From: G965198795 sp965198795
Lineage (GTDB): Bacteria; Pseudomonadota; Alphaproteobacteria; Rhodospirillales; Casp-alpha2
Reading direction: 5' to 3'
DNA: 64,000 nt
Assembly: GCA_965198795.1 (NCBI GenBank)
Contig: OZ240674.1
Location: 2,480,001-2,544,000 of the forward strand
In this document: piece after piece, positions 52,978 to 61,470 of the stretch
Position numbering within the stretch: position 1 is the stretch's first letter
Layout: every line of letters starts with the position of its first letter
Program-made: the position numbers and the translations under genes
Notes under the pieces: model-generated
Databases searched by the model: none
The model's input: the letters and a program-made list of their open reading frames with translations, nothing else
Told to the model about the DNA's origin: nothing

Positions 52978-53191
52978 ACAACCTCCAAACTGGGGAAACC
53001 GCCGAGGCGCGGCCCTGGGCGGCGCCAGGCGTCCTGGACGGGCGTCTCGGCCACGCGCCGGTTCACATCCAGACGCGGACCCGGCGGAAAGGCGCTGAAC
53101 AGCGCTGATCAATACCCCCTCGCCGTCTTAAGAGCAAGCGCCGGGAGGACGAAAATTCAGGGATGTTCAGCGGGGCGGAGCGAACGGCGCC

Positions 53192-53626
53192 CTAAAGCAT
53201 GCCGGCCCAGGCGGACAACCGCTCGCGGCCTTTCATACTGGCTCCGTTCAAAAGCGCGCGGAATACGTCCTGGATACTCAAAACACCCGCCAGATCACCA
53301 TGATTGATAACCGGCATATGGCGAAAACGCTTCTCCTTCATGGTCTCCAGGATGTCCTCAACCCGGTCATCGGGCGAACAGGTAACAGGATTTGCGGTGT
53401 AAACCTGCCCAGCGACCAACTCCGGCAGGTGCGCCGGCCAACTGGCGCAGGCGCGCACCACGTCGCGTTCCGAAACCACGCCCAATACGGCGTTATTTTC
53501 GCCCATGACCACGAGAACGCCGATTTTATGATCCGTCATCACCCGCGCCACCTCGTGAAGCGGCGTGTGCAGCGTTGTGGTCAGGACGTCCGATCCCTTG
53601 GTTTGCAGGATCTCATCGACACGCAT
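53192..53626 (-). CDS. CBS-domain protein (tandem CBS pair)
   Basis: 144 residues made of two CBS motifs. The first reads LTTTLHTPLHEVARVMTDHKIGVLVV and VLGVVSERDVVRA. The second reads NPVTCSPDDRVEDILETMKEKRFRHMPVI and LAGVLSIQDVFRALL. Such pairs bind adenine nucleotides and act as sensors. No effector domain is attached. ATG 53626 has GGAG seven bases upstream. It is divergent from bolA. Confidence 0.92.
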   Translation of the reverse strand: MRVDEILQTKGSDVLTTTLHTPLHEVARVMTDHKIGVLVVMGENNAVLGVVSERDVVRACASWPAHLPELVAGQVYTANPVTCSPDDRVEDILETMKEKRFRHMPVINHGDLAGVLSIQDVFRALLNGASMKGRERLSAWAGML

Positions 53627-53780
53627 ACGCCGGCTCCGCTCGCAAGTGAGATTGGCTCGTATACTATATCCCCAAACCAGGCGAGGATATATGACGGGAA
53701 TCACATACTCAGCCCCCCGGTTGAGCATTCCTTCTTTCCCGCATACATTATTCGCGCTTCAATCACAGCGAACCGTTTCC

Positions 53781-54095
53781 ATGACCATACAAACCGCCAT
53801 CAAGCAAAAACTGGCCGCCGCCTTTCAGCCGAGCCACCTGGAAGTGGTCAACGAGAGCCATATGCACAATGTGCCGCCGGGCTCGGAAAGCCATTTCAAG
53901 GTCATTGTGGTGAGCGACCGGTTCGAGGGCGAAAGCCGGGTTAAGCGGCAAATGGCGGTAAACCGCATATTAGCGGACGAACTCGAAGGCCCTGTCCACG
54001 CCCTTTCCATGCAAACCCACACGGCCGGCGAATGGGAAGCCAAGGGCGGCGAGATCATGGTCTCGCCGGATTGTATGGGCGGAAAGGCGCGGTAA
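53781..54095 (+). CDS. BolA-family protein
   Basis: 104 residues. BolA fold with AIKQKLAAAFQPSHLEVVNES, the conserved His in HMHNVPPGSESHFKVIVVSDRF, and the VKRQMAVNRILADEL helix. The stretch SHF and the preceding H are candidates for [2Fe-2S] sharing with a monothiol glutaredoxin. ATG 53781 starts right at the conserved MTIQTAIKQKL; the longer frame from 53565 is antisense to the CBS gene. Ends 2 nt before the convergent GST gene. Confidence 0.93.
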   Translation: MTIQTAIKQKLAAAFQPSHLEVVNESHMHNVPPGSESHFKVIVVSDRFEGESRVKRQMAVNRILADELEGPVHALSMQTHTAGEWEAKGGEIMVSPDCMGGKAR

Positions 54096-54097
54096 GC

Positions 54098-54769
54098 TTA
54101 GCCGGGTTGCGCCGGAAACACCGGCTCCTTGTCCCCTGTACGCCACTGGGCGAACTTTTTCATCATCGATCGAAAGCGTTCGGACGTCACATGGCCGTCG
54201 AGCCAGATGATGAGCGCGGGCCAAGGTTGCGCCTGAAACCAGCCAGGGTCCGTATTGGCGAATTGGCGGACGAAAGGAAATATGGCGAAGTCGGCAAGCG
54301 CCGGTTTCGCCCCAAATAACTGCGCGCGCGCTCTCAATCTATCATTCAAGGAAACCAGAACCGACGAGGCTTGCGTCCGGTGATGGAGCGAGTCCGCGCC
54401 CCCATCATGGCGCGTGGCGTATTTGTAGCGGTCCAGGTGCGGCTTGAAGTCCGTCTCAATGGTCTCAATCAACGCCAGCATGTTGTCCAACTCGCCACGT
54501 CCGGGCGTTAACCAATCCTCTGGATCATGACGGTTCAGCGCCCACAACATGATTTCCAGGCTTTCTTCCATCACCTCACCAGTGGGAAGCTGAAGCACAG
54601 GCACGGTCGCTTTTGGAGATATGGCGATCATCTCCGCGGGCTTGTCCTTGAGAACCACTTCCCGGAGCGCGCATCGTTGACCGCTGACGCCGAGCGCCAT
54701 CCGCGCGCGCATGGCGTAAGGACAGCGCCGGAAGGAATAGAGAACAGGACGCGCGCCGCTAGCCGTCAT
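54098..54769 (-). CDS. Glutathione S-transferase-family protein
   Basis: 223 residues from ATG 54769. The thioredoxin-like N-domain has LYSFRRCPYAMRARMAL with a CPYA motif, ISPKATVPVLQLPTGEVMEESLEIM with the glutathione-binding cis-Pro and ES pair, and a helical C-domain (ALADFAIFPFVRQFANTDPGWF). The CPYA start resembles omega-type or glutaredoxin-2-like GSTs that use Cys for catalysis. The start overlaps the trhO stop by 11 nt. An ATG at 54793 is an alternative. Confidence 0.9.
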   Translation of the reverse strand: MTASGARPVLYSFRRCPYAMRARMALGVSGQRCALREVVLKDKPAEMIAISPKATVPVLQLPTGEVMEESLEIMLWALNRHDPEDWLTPGRGELDNMLALIETIETDFKPHLDRYKYATRHDGGADSLHHRTQASSVLVSLNDRLRARAQLFGAKPALADFAIFPFVRQFANTDPGWFQAQPWPALIIWLDGHVTSERFRSMMKKFAQWRTGDKEPVFPAQPG

Positions 54770-55724
54770 CTTTCGCGCTAGACCTTTTTTCATGGACGGC
54801 GCCCAAGTGCGCCTCTCCCCGCGCGTCCGCCAACTCCATCTGTTGCTGACGCTCGGCGAAACGCTTTTTCCGGGCTGCGGAGATCGCGCCAAAACAGTTC
54901 GGGCAACTCACCCCCTCGACATATTCCACCACCGCCTTGTCCGCTTGCGTAATGGGGCGCCGGCAGGCGTGACACATGTCGTAACCGCCTAATCCCAAGC
55001 CATGCCTTACAGACACCCGTTGATCAAAAACAAAGCACTCGCGGTTATATAGAGACTTTTTCTCGGGTATTTTCTCAAGATAATTCAGGATACCGCCCTT
55101 CAGGTGATAGACATTCTCCACCCCCTGGGACAACAGATATCCCGTCGCCTTTTCACAGCGGATGCCGCCAGTGCAAAACATGGCGAACCTTTTGCCCCCA
55201 AACGCGCCGGCGTGAAAGCCGCCTTGCGCCTTGAACCAGCCGGGAAACTCTCGAAACGTCCTGGTTTTTGGGTTGACTGCGCCCTCGAACGTACCGATGC
55301 CGACTTCGTAATCGTTCCGGGTGTCGATCACCATCACATCGGGGTCCGTGATCAGCGCGTTCCAGTCTTCCGGCTCGACATAGCGGCCCACGGCTTTGTT
55401 GGGATTGATGTCCGTCATCCCCATGGTGACGATCTCTTTTTTGAGCCGCACCTTCATCCGGTAAAAGGGCGGTCTCTCCGCGCGCGATTCCTTGTGCCGC
55501 GCATCCGCGCAGCCCGGAAGCGTCCGAATATGGGAAAGGACCGCGTCAACACCGTCGCGCGTACCCGCGATGGCGCAATTGACACCCTCGTTCGCCAGCA
55601 AGATCGTGCCGCGCACGCCATTCCGCTTACAGACACGCAACAAAGGCGGCTTCAGGCTTTCGGGATCGGCAAAGGCCGTGAATTGATAAAGCGCGGCGAC
55701 GACGAGTTGGTCTGTTTGGGACAT
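54759..55724 (-). CDS. trhO: tRNA uridine-34 oxygenase (rhodanese-like, TrhO/YceA)
   Basis: About 321 residues. An N-terminal ferredoxin-like domain (VAALYQFTAFAD, GTILLANEGVNCAIAGT) is followed by a rhodanese domain (VMVIDTRNDYEVGIGTFEGAVNP) with the catalytic Cys in MFCTGGIRCEKATGYLLSQG, and a C-terminal zinc-type segment (CHACRRPI, SCPNCF). TrhO hydroxylates U34 in some tRNAs. ATG 55724 is the conserved start. It is translationally coupled to the GST gene. Confidence 0.95.
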   Translation of the reverse strand: MSQTDQLVVAALYQFTAFADPESLKPPLLRVCKRNGVRGTILLANEGVNCAIAGTRDGVDAVLSHIRTLPGCADARHKESRAERPPFYRMKVRLKKEIVTMGMTDINPNKAVGRYVEPEDWNALITDPDVMVIDTRNDYEVGIGTFEGAVNPKTRTFREFPGWFKAQGGFHAGAFGGKRFAMFCTGGIRCEKATGYLLSQGVENVYHLKGGILNYLEKIPEKKSLYNRECFVFDQRVSVRHGLGLGGYDMCHACRRPITQADKAVVEYVEGVSCPNCFGAISAARKKRFAERQQQMELADARGEAHLGAVHEKRSSAKDDG

Positions 55725-55907
55725 TGTGATTTCGAGGACCGGCCAGTTTATATCCGCGTCTGTCACAACATGGTTGGGAGTTTTGTTCAAGACTCAAGAG
55801 AATGGGTTTGACCCGCCCTTTCCCCCCGCAAGCCGCCGTTTCGTGACGGCCAACACCGGCGCGGCAGCCCGTCATCACCATCCTTCCGCTTATCGGGAGA
55901 ATGGAAA

Positions 55908-55984
55908 TGGGGTGGCTGATGGGATTCGAACCCACGACCCTCGGCGCCACAAGCCGATGCTCTAACCAACTGAGCTACAGCCAC
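55908..55984 (-). tRNA. tRNA-His (anticodon GTG)
   Basis: A complete cloverleaf on the minus strand. Acceptor GTGGCTG/CAGCCAC with discriminator C and encoded CCA, D arm GCTCAGTTGGTTAGAGC, anticodon stem TCGGC/GCCGA with loop TTGTGGC, T arm GTGGGTTCGAATCCCAT. The base at 55985 encodes the extra G at position -1 that faces discriminator C, the tRNA-His identity feature. Confidence 0.98.
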
Positions 55985-56215
55985 CACACACGCTCACCCG
56001 ACCGCCGAAGCCTCGGGGAAACGGGTTCTAATCCTCCCCGCCCCCGCCGTCAAGAACGCCGGCGCCCCCTCGCGCGGCCGTGACGGGAAATGGCGGACAT
56101 CGCGGGGGAGACGCCTTGTCTGGAAACACGCCCTCGCCTACATTCCGGCGCCATGTCTTACGGGTCCGGTTTTCCATAAAGCCGGACCCGGCCCACGAAA
56201 ACACAGGAGACCTCC

Positions 56216-57382
56216 ATGGCGCGGACGGCGAAATCCCTCTCTCGTCTGGGCACGGAAAGCGCCTTCACCGTGCTGGCCCGCGCCCAGGCGCTGGCCGCGT
56301 CCGGACGGGACATTATCAATCTGGGCATCGGTCAGCCAGACTTTAAAACGCCGGAGCACATCTGCGAGGCGGCCATCCAAGCCATTCGTGACGGCTGGCA
56401 CGGCTACACTCCCGCCAACGGCGTCGTCGAATTGCGCGAGGCCGTGGCGGCGGACGTCAAGGCGCGCCGCGGCGTTTCCGTCAATCCGGACCAGGTGGTC
56501 GTTGTCCCCGGCGGCAAGGTCACCATGTTCTACGCCATTCTGATGTTCGGCGAGCCGGGCGCGGAGATCATCTGCCCGAACCCGGGTTTTCCAATTTACG
56601 AGAGCTGCGTTAACTACACAGGCGCCAAGGCCGTTCCCATGGCGCTTCACGAGGAGAACGGTTTTTCCTTCTCCGCAGACGAGGTTCTGGCGCTGATCAC
56701 GCCTCGAACGCGCCTGTTGATCCTGAACAGTCCCGCCAACCCAACAGGCGGCACGGTCCCGCGCCCGGAGTTGGATAAGCTGGTCAAGGGCCTGGAGGCC
56801 CACCCCGGCGTCGCGATCCTGTCCGACGAAATCTACAGCCGCATGCTCTACGATCAGCGCGAACATGTCAGTCTTCTGGGGTATGAAAGCATCCGCGACC
56901 GCCTGATCCTGCTGGACGGTTGGTCCAAAACCTACGCCATGACCGGCTGGCGGCTGGGCTATGGCGTTTGGCCGGAAGCGCTGGCCAGCGCCGCGACGCG
57001 CATGTCGATCAACTCGTGCTCCTGCGTTAACGCGCCCGCGCAGTTCGCCGCGAAAGCCGCCCTTGAGGGACCTCAAGACTTCGTTGACGACATGCTCGCG
57101 GCGTTCGATAAACGCCGCCTCGCCATCGTTGACCTGTTGAACGCCGTTCCCGGTTTTCGTTGCATCCGGCCGGGAGGCGCGTTCTACGCGTTTCCAAACA
57201 TCACCGGCGCCGGTATGACCGCCCAACGGTTGCAAGACAAGCTGCTAGACGAGGCCGGCGTCGCCACCATCGCCGGGACAAGCTTTGGCGTACACGGCGA
57301 AGGCTATCTCCGGTTCTCCTATGCAAACTCGCTGGAAAACATAGAGCGCGCCGTTCAACGCATTCAAGAAACGCTGTGTTGA
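56216..57382 (+). CDS. Class I/II PLP-dependent aminotransferase (aspartate aminotransferase-like)
   Basis: 388 residues, fold-type I. Substrate and cofactor motifs: IINLGIGQPDFKTPEHI, YTPANGVVELREAVA, NPGFPIYES, LNSPANPTGGTVP with the conserved Asn, LSDEIYSRMLYD, and the PLP Lys in DGWSKTYAMTGWRLGY. The C-terminal Arg lies in YLRFSYANS. GGAGACCTCC lies just upstream of ATG. The exact substrate (aspartate, aromatic or branched) cannot be set. It stands alone before glnB. Confidence 0.9.
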   Translation: MARTAKSLSRLGTESAFTVLARAQALAASGRDIINLGIGQPDFKTPEHICEAAIQAIRDGWHGYTPANGVVELREAVAADVKARRGVSVNPDQVVVVPGGKVTMFYAILMFGEPGAEIICPNPGFPIYESCVNYTGAKAVPMALHEENGFSFSADEVLALITPRTRLLILNSPANPTGGTVPRPELDKLVKGLEAHPGVAILSDEIYSRMLYDQREHVSLLGYESIRDRLILLDGWSKTYAMTGWRLGYGVWPEALASAATRMSINSCSCVNAPAQFAAKAALEGPQDFVDDMLAAFDKRRLAIVDLLNAVPGFRCIRPGGAFYAFPNITGAGMTAQRLQDKLLDEAGVATIAGTSFGVHGEGYLRFSYANSLENIERAVQRIQETLC

Positions 57383-57520
57383 AGCCATGAGTCTGGCGTA
57401 TGCCTATCTATTCGGCAATCGCACAAATATTAGGCACGGCCATTTCCCGCACGTCTCTCCCGTCTTTCCCGATGCTCCGGTCAACCCTTTGAATTAAAGC
57501 TTTTTTTTCTGACCGAAAAG

Positions 57521-57537
57521 TTGGCACGCTTGCTGCT
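57521..57537 (+). promoter_or_regulatory. Candidate sigma-54 promoter for glnB-glnA
   Basis: TTGGCACGCTTGCTGCT has GG (57523-57524) and GC (57535-57536) exactly 10 nt apart, as sigma-54 promoters require, and the -24 box TTGGCACG matches the consensus perfectly. The -12 box is CTGC rather than TTGC. glnB-glnA promoters of this type are activated by NtrC in alphaproteobacteria. No clear NtrC site was found in the upstream 130 nt. Confidence 0.65.
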
Positions 57538-57643
57538 ATGGAAACGTCGGGGATTGGTGTCTCCATACCGGAGCCGAGCGCGCCATATCAAACCGGCGAC
57601 TCCACGGGCTCCGCCGGAGTCAACGTCGAATGCGGGGAAAGCG

Positions 57644-57665
57644 GCGGGCTCTCAGATGAGCCCGC
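57644..57665 (+). other. Leader hairpin before glnB
   Basis: GCGGGCTC pairs perfectly with GAGCCCGC around the loop TCAGAT in the glnB leader, 35 nt before the start codon. No T-run follows. It may stabilise the mRNA or be incidental. Confidence 0.5.
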
Positions 57666-57700
57666 GAACGAACAAGACAATGCGGGAGGAACGCATTCCA

Positions 57701-58039
57701 ATGAAGAAAATCGAGGCGGTCATCAAGCCTTTCAAACTGGATGAAGTGAAGGACGCCCTGAGCGAGCTGGGCCTTCAAGGCGCCACCATTATGGAGGCCC
57801 GGGGTTTCGGCCGGCAAAAGGGGCATACGGAACTGTACCGCGGCGCGGAGTACGTTGTGGATTTCTTACCCAAGATAAAGATTGAGCTTGTCGTCGAAGA
57901 CGGCCAGGTCGAGGACGCGGTCGGCGCCATTCAACAGGCGGCGCGCACAGGGCGAATCGGAGACGGCAAAATCTTTATCGTGCCGGTGGAGGACGCCATC
58001 CGCGTCCGTACTGGAGAGCGGGGAGCCATCGCCATATGA
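57701..58039 (+). CDS. glnB: Nitrogen regulatory protein PII
   Basis: A 112-residue PII protein. It starts MKKIEAVIKPFKLDEVKDAL; the T-loop has GFGRQKGHTELYRGAEY with Tyr51 as the uridylylation site, and the C-terminus has GRIGDGKIFIVPVEDAIRVRTGE. PII senses 2-oxoglutarate and ATP/ADP and controls glutamine synthetase and NtrB. GGAGG precedes ATG by about 11 nt. It heads glnB-glnA, with glnA 150 nt downstream. GlnB over GlnK is favoured by the glnA linkage; no amtB is adjacent. Confidence 0.96.
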   Translation: MKKIEAVIKPFKLDEVKDALSELGLQGATIMEARGFGRQKGHTELYRGAEYVVDFLPKIKIELVVEDGQVEDAVGAIQQAARTGRIGDGKIFIVPVEDAIRVRTGERGAIAI

Positions 58040-58189
58040 ATACGTTTCAACCGCTGCGGCGGCGCGCGGCTGGTGATCCATGCCGGGCGGCGGGCGAAGA
58101 TCGCCCGGCTCGATGACAATACCAGTCAATGGGCGCGCGCCAATTCGAGATATTCAACCCTCTACGTCAACTCGGAAAAGGAAGATAAA

Positions 58190-59611
58190 ATGAACTTGGA
58201 TCTGAAGACGCCGCAGGACGTCGTCAAGCACCTCGCGGATAATGAGATCCCGTTCGTGGATCTGCGGTTCACGGACCCGCGCGGCAAGTGGCAGCACATG
58301 ACCATGTGCGCCAGCTTTATCGGGGAAGATGAATTTGAGGACGGCGTCATGTTCGACGGCTCGTCGATCGCCGGCTGGAAGGCCATCAACGAGTCCGACA
58401 TGGCCCTGATCCCGGACGCCTCGTCCGCCGTCATGGATCCGTTCGCAGCTCAGCCGACGCTGATCCTGTTCTGCGACGTCAATGATCCGACCACCGGTCA
58501 GTCCTATCAGCGCGACCCGCGTTCGGTCGCGAAAAAGGCCGAGGCCTATCTGGCCGCAACCGGCATCGGCGACACCGCCTACTTCGGCCCAGAAGCCGAG
58601 TTCTTCGTCTTTGACGACGTAAAAATCGCCGTCAGGCAGGAAAAATGTTCATACGAAATCGACTCCGAGGAAGGCCCCTACGCCTCTGATAAGGAGGTGG
58701 AAGAAGGCAACATGGCTCACCGTCCGGGCGTCAAGGGCGGCTATTTCCCCGTACCGCCGGTTGACCAGACCCCGGACCTTCGTGGTGAAATGGTCTCCGT
58801 GTTGCGGGAAATGGGCCTCGAAATGGACAAGCACCATCACGAAGTGGCGCCGTCTCAACACGAACTGGGCATGACCTTCGACACGCTCGTTCGCGCGGCC
58901 GATAACATCCAGAAGTACAAGTACGGCGTCCACATGGTCGCCCACACCTATGGCAAAACGGCGACCTTCATGCCGAAACCGGTCATGGGCGACAACGGCA
59001 CCGGCATGCACACCCACCAGTCCATCTGGAAGGGCGGCGAGCCGTTGTTCGCGGGCAACGGCTACGCCGACCTGTCCGAAACCTGCCTCCACTACATCGG
59101 CGGCGTGATAAAGCACGCGAAAGCCGTCAACGCGTTCACCAACGCCTCGACCAACTCTTATAAGCGCCTGATCCCGGGATTCGAGGCCCCGGTTCTGCTG
59201 GCCTACTCTTCCCGCAACCGTTCCGCTTCCTGCCGCATTCCGTTCTCCGGCAGCCCCAAAGGCAAGCGGGTCGAAGTCCGCTTTCCGGATCCGACCGCAA
59301 ACCCCTACTACGCCTTCGCCGCCATGATGATGGCCGGTATCGACGGCATCCAGAACAAGATCCATCCGGGCGATCCGATGGACAAGGACCTATACGACTT
59401 GCCGCCCGAGGAATTGACCGACTTGCCGACCGTTTGTTCCTCGCTGCGCGAGGCGCTCGAGTCTCTCGACGCCGACCGCGACTTTTTGAAGCAAGGCGAC
59501 GTCTTCACGGACGACATGATCGATGGTTATCTGGCGCTCAAATGGGAAGAGGTCCACAACTTCGAACATACGCCGCACCCGGTCGAGTTCCAAATGTACT
59601 ATTCGGTCTAA
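58190..59611 (+). CDS. glnA: Type I glutamine synthetase
   Basis: 473 residues, GSI-beta type. Motifs: FDGSSIAGWKAINESDM, YFGPEAEFFVFD, the KHHHEVAPSQHELG metal site, ATFMPKPVMGDNGTGMH, LIPGFEAPVLLAYSSRNRSA, and VEVRFPDPTANPYYAFAAMM. Tyr in the KDLYDLPPEE segment is the adenylylation site. ATG 58190 follows AAGGAAG; the frame is open further upstream. It assimilates ammonium into glutamine and is regulated by the PII protein encoded upstream through GlnE. Confidence 0.97.
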   Translation: MNLDLKTPQDVVKHLADNEIPFVDLRFTDPRGKWQHMTMCASFIGEDEFEDGVMFDGSSIAGWKAINESDMALIPDASSAVMDPFAAQPTLILFCDVNDPTTGQSYQRDPRSVAKKAEAYLAATGIGDTAYFGPEAEFFVFDDVKIAVRQEKCSYEIDSEEGPYASDKEVEEGNMAHRPGVKGGYFPVPPVDQTPDLRGEMVSVLREMGLEMDKHHHEVAPSQHELGMTFDTLVRAADNIQKYKYGVHMVAHTYGKTATFMPKPVMGDNGTGMHTHQSIWKGGEPLFAGNGYADLSETCLHYIGGVIKHAKAVNAFTNASTNSYKRLIPGFEAPVLLAYSSRNRSASCRIPFSGSPKGKRVEVRFPDPTANPYYAFAAMMMAGIDGIQNKIHPGDPMDKDLYDLPPEELTDLPTVCSSLREALESLDADRDFLKQGDVFTDDMIDGYLALKWEEVHNFEHTPHPVEFQMYYSV

Positions 59612-59739
59612 TTACCGGAAAATGGGTAAAATTTCGAAAACGAAATAGACTTTCCGTCAACTCTCAAGGGCTCGTCCGGTTCGCCGGCGGGCCCTTGTCA
59701 CGAGCCCTCCGCGCCTTCCGGCTCTCACGTCGGAAGCCG

Positions 59740-60391
59740 CTAAGGCCTACGAAATTGGATGGGACGATAGTCGTGCGGATCAATATGCCTGTCATAAAAC
59801 GCTTGGTCCATCTTGATCCAATCGGTTTTGGCAATTCCGCGGCTTGAGGCCGCTCTTGGCCCGACGGGAAACGCGCAGGCCAATTTAATCCAGCGCTTCG
59901 TTTCCCGTGAAATTGCCCGAACCTCCTCGACAACCTCGGCTCAATCCTGGTCCTAGCTAAAAATCACGGCGGCGTCATATAAATCCATGCGAGCCAAGCG
60001 CACCATATCTAGGCCAATGCGAAGATCGATACCCTTTTCCTGCGGCGTCGATACAACAGTCCGAGCGCCGTTTGGATAATCAACTGTTTTAATGGTCAAC
60101 TGTTTTATCATGACAACGAATATCCCGCCGCGTGACCGAAACGCCGGCGCGGCGCATGGCCAACAGCCTATTGTTCCAGTATCCGTTCCACATCGCTGCC
60201 CACGCCTCCAGCGGAACGCCAGTGTAGAAACGCACCCCTTGTGCTTGCCAAGCTTGGTTGGCGCACACCGCCGTGAAAAGGCTTTTCAGATCATAATTCG
60301 GATAGTGATGGCCAAACGCGTCTTTGACGTGCCTATAAAGATTTTGGCCATCGACAAATGCAACGGCGCGCTTAACCGACGGCTCTTGCAT
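59740..60391 (-). pseudogene. NYN-domain (LabA/DUF88-like) protein, inactivated
   Basis: The 5' part reads RAVAFVDGQNLYRHVKDAFG, then VRFYTGVPL and VTRRDIRCHDKTVDH, and stops at 60089. In another frame the gene continues TVDYPNGARTVVSTPQEKGIDLRIGLDMVRLARMDL in pieces, then YDAAVIFS. A TAG and a TGA then interrupt the expected SQDQDL, and the sequence resumes AEVVEEVRAISRETKRW through KTDWIKMDQAFYDRHIDPHDY to TAG at 59740. A 16-nt tandem duplication near 60076-60107 (AAAACAGTTGACCATT and a near copy) caused the frameshift. NYN proteins are PIN-like nucleases. AGGGAAAG precedes the ATG. Confidence 0.85.
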
Positions 60392-60400
60392 CTTTCCCTC

Positions 60401-60432
60401 AAAAATAACCCCGCCGGGGCCTTTCGGCGGGT
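60401..60432 (-). terminator. Possible intrinsic terminator or attenuator upstream of the NYN pseudogene
   Basis: Stem CCCGCCG/CGGCGGG with an 8-nt loop. On the minus strand the T-rich TTATTTTTG follows. It lies only 10 nt upstream of the NYN start codon, so it could end a leftward transcript or attenuate the NYN gene. Confidence 0.5.
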
Positions 60433-60681
60433 CCGACGGGGAGCTAATGAAACGGACATATAATGATATTGTCTATTCATCAAGAAATTTCTAGGGAGCG
60501 CAAAGGGAACCGCATTTGAGATTTGACATCGTTTGAGAATTCGGCCCTGACCTTCCGTGATGGCCACAGAAGGGTTTGATGTCCGGCTTTCCTAACCATT
60601 TCACGGAACCGGACGCCTCTCGGAGCGCCGTTACCGCCGCCGTTTTGTCATTTCCGCAAAAGCGGAAGTCCAGACGGCGTT

Positions 60682-60717
60682 ATGACCGGACCCCCGCCGT
60701 CACGGGGGTCCGGTCAT
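60682..60717. repeat. Perfect 15-bp hairpin
   Basis: ATGACCGGACCCCCG pairs with CGGGGGTCCGGTCAT around the loop CCGTCA. No T-run follows. Just upstream TTTCCGCAAAAGCGGAA forms a second small hairpin, and the layout recalls the palindromic element at 35431-35529. Confidence 0.85.
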
Positions 60718-60741
60718 GGAGGCGACATCATGTTCGGGATT

Positions 60742-60772
60742 TTGTTTTATTTTTGTTCCATTTTTGTATAAT
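60742..60772 (+). promoter_or_regulatory. Candidate promoter for the small membrane peptide
   Basis: TATAAT at 60767-60772 with TTGTTT at 60742-60747, spacing 19 nt, in an AT-rich window 43 nt upstream of the ATG. The -10 box is a perfect match, the -35 box is weak. Confidence 0.4.
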
Positions 60773-60815
60773 TTATGTTCACATACGCCATGAACGTAAT
60801 CTAAGGAGTTTTCTC

Positions 60816-60896
60816 ATGACCCGTTTCCATACCGCCGACTTGATGGCCATCGCCTCACTGTTCTTCGCGGGATACGTCCTCGCCATTGTGGCGTGA
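60816..60896 (+). CDS. Possible 26-residue single-pass membrane peptide
   Basis: ATG 60816 is preceded by AAGGAG with ideal spacing (8 nt). The peptide is a short polar start (MTRFHTADL) followed by one hydrophobic helix (AIASLFFAGYVLAIVA). Size and shape resemble small accessory subunits of membrane complexes such as CydX, but no family signature was recognised. A promoter-like TATAAT lies 43 nt upstream. Convergent with the thioesterase gene. Confidence 0.5.
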   Translation: MTRFHTADLMAIASLFFAGYVLAIVA

Positions 60897-60910
60897 GGCG
60901 GCCCCTCGCC

Positions 60911-61321
60911 TCACGCGTTGATGGGGGCGCCGGGCAACTCCCTTTTGCGGCCCCGCTCATCCAGCGCGACAAAAGTAAAGGTCCCCTCCGTCACGCGGCG
61001 GCGCACGCCGGGGTTCCGGCCAGGCAAGGCCCAGGCCTCAATCCTAATGGTCATGGACGTCCGTCCGCGCTTTATCAGGTCCGCGTAACAGCAAACGACG
61101 TCCCCCACGCGAACCGGACGGTGAAAAACGAAACCATCGACGGCCACGGTCGCCACCCGTCCCCCGGCGATTTGTCCCGCAGTTATGCCGCCCGCGATAT
61201 CCATCTGGGCCATCAGCCAGCCGCCGAATATATCTCCCGACGGATTGGTGTCGGCGGGCATGGCGAGGGTTCGAAGCGCGAGATCGCCTTTGGGCTCCGA
61301 GGCGTTGTCTGATGGGGGCAT
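60911..61321 (-). CDS. Acyl-CoA thioesterase, YciA-like hotdog protein
   Basis: 136 residues. Single hotdog fold with the YciA/BACH signature LAMPADTNPSGDIFGGWLMAQMDIAGG, containing the catalytic Asp, then VDGFVFHRPVRVGDVV and the EGTFTFVALDERGR strand. It hydrolyses acyl-CoAs; YciA has broad chain-length range. The start is ATG 61321. It is divergent from parE. Confidence 0.92.
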   Translation of the reverse strand: MPPSDNASEPKGDLALRTLAMPADTNPSGDIFGGWLMAQMDIAGGITAGQIAGGRVATVAVDGFVFHRPVRVGDVVCCYADLIKRGRTSMTIRIEAWALPGRNPGVRRRVTEGTFTFVALDERGRKRELPGAPINA

Positions 61322-61470
61322 GGGGAGTCTCCAAAAAGGGTCTTTGCCGCTTAATGTACAATATATGGGGTGATTTCTCCCTTTGCAGCCCTACAATCAT
61401 GCTATAAGAGCGGCGCGGTAAACAATTCCCGGCCAGGCGTTCCTCCGCCTGCCTTTGATCGGAGCGACTC

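Larger units (their letters stand above)
57383..57700. other. Regulatory interval upstream of glnB
   Basis: 318 nt without a gene. It holds a likely sigma-54 promoter (57521-57537), a T-rich tract just before it, and a transcribed leader of about 150 nt with a stable hairpin (57644-57665). The frame open from 57521 is leader sequence, not coding. Confidence 0.6.
60433..60815. other. Intergenic region with a REP-like hairpin and AT-rich promoter-like segment
   Basis: Contains the hairpin at 60682-60717 and, from about 60735, an AT-rich stretch with a TATAAT box upstream of a tiny ORF. No other gene was recognised. Confidence 0.5.

Noticed and set aside
56138..57235. 365-codon open frame antisense to the aminotransferase
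   Set aside because: The sense strand has all PLP-enzyme motifs; the antisense product is low-complexity and unrecognised.
58649..59365. 238-codon open frame antisense to glnA
   Set aside because: Lies wholly inside a conserved glutamine synthetase gene and has no family features.
59667..59706. AGGGCTCGT/ACGAGCCCT inverted repeat after glnA as a terminator
   Set aside because: The stem is perfect but the loop is long and no T-run follows on either strand; too weak to call.
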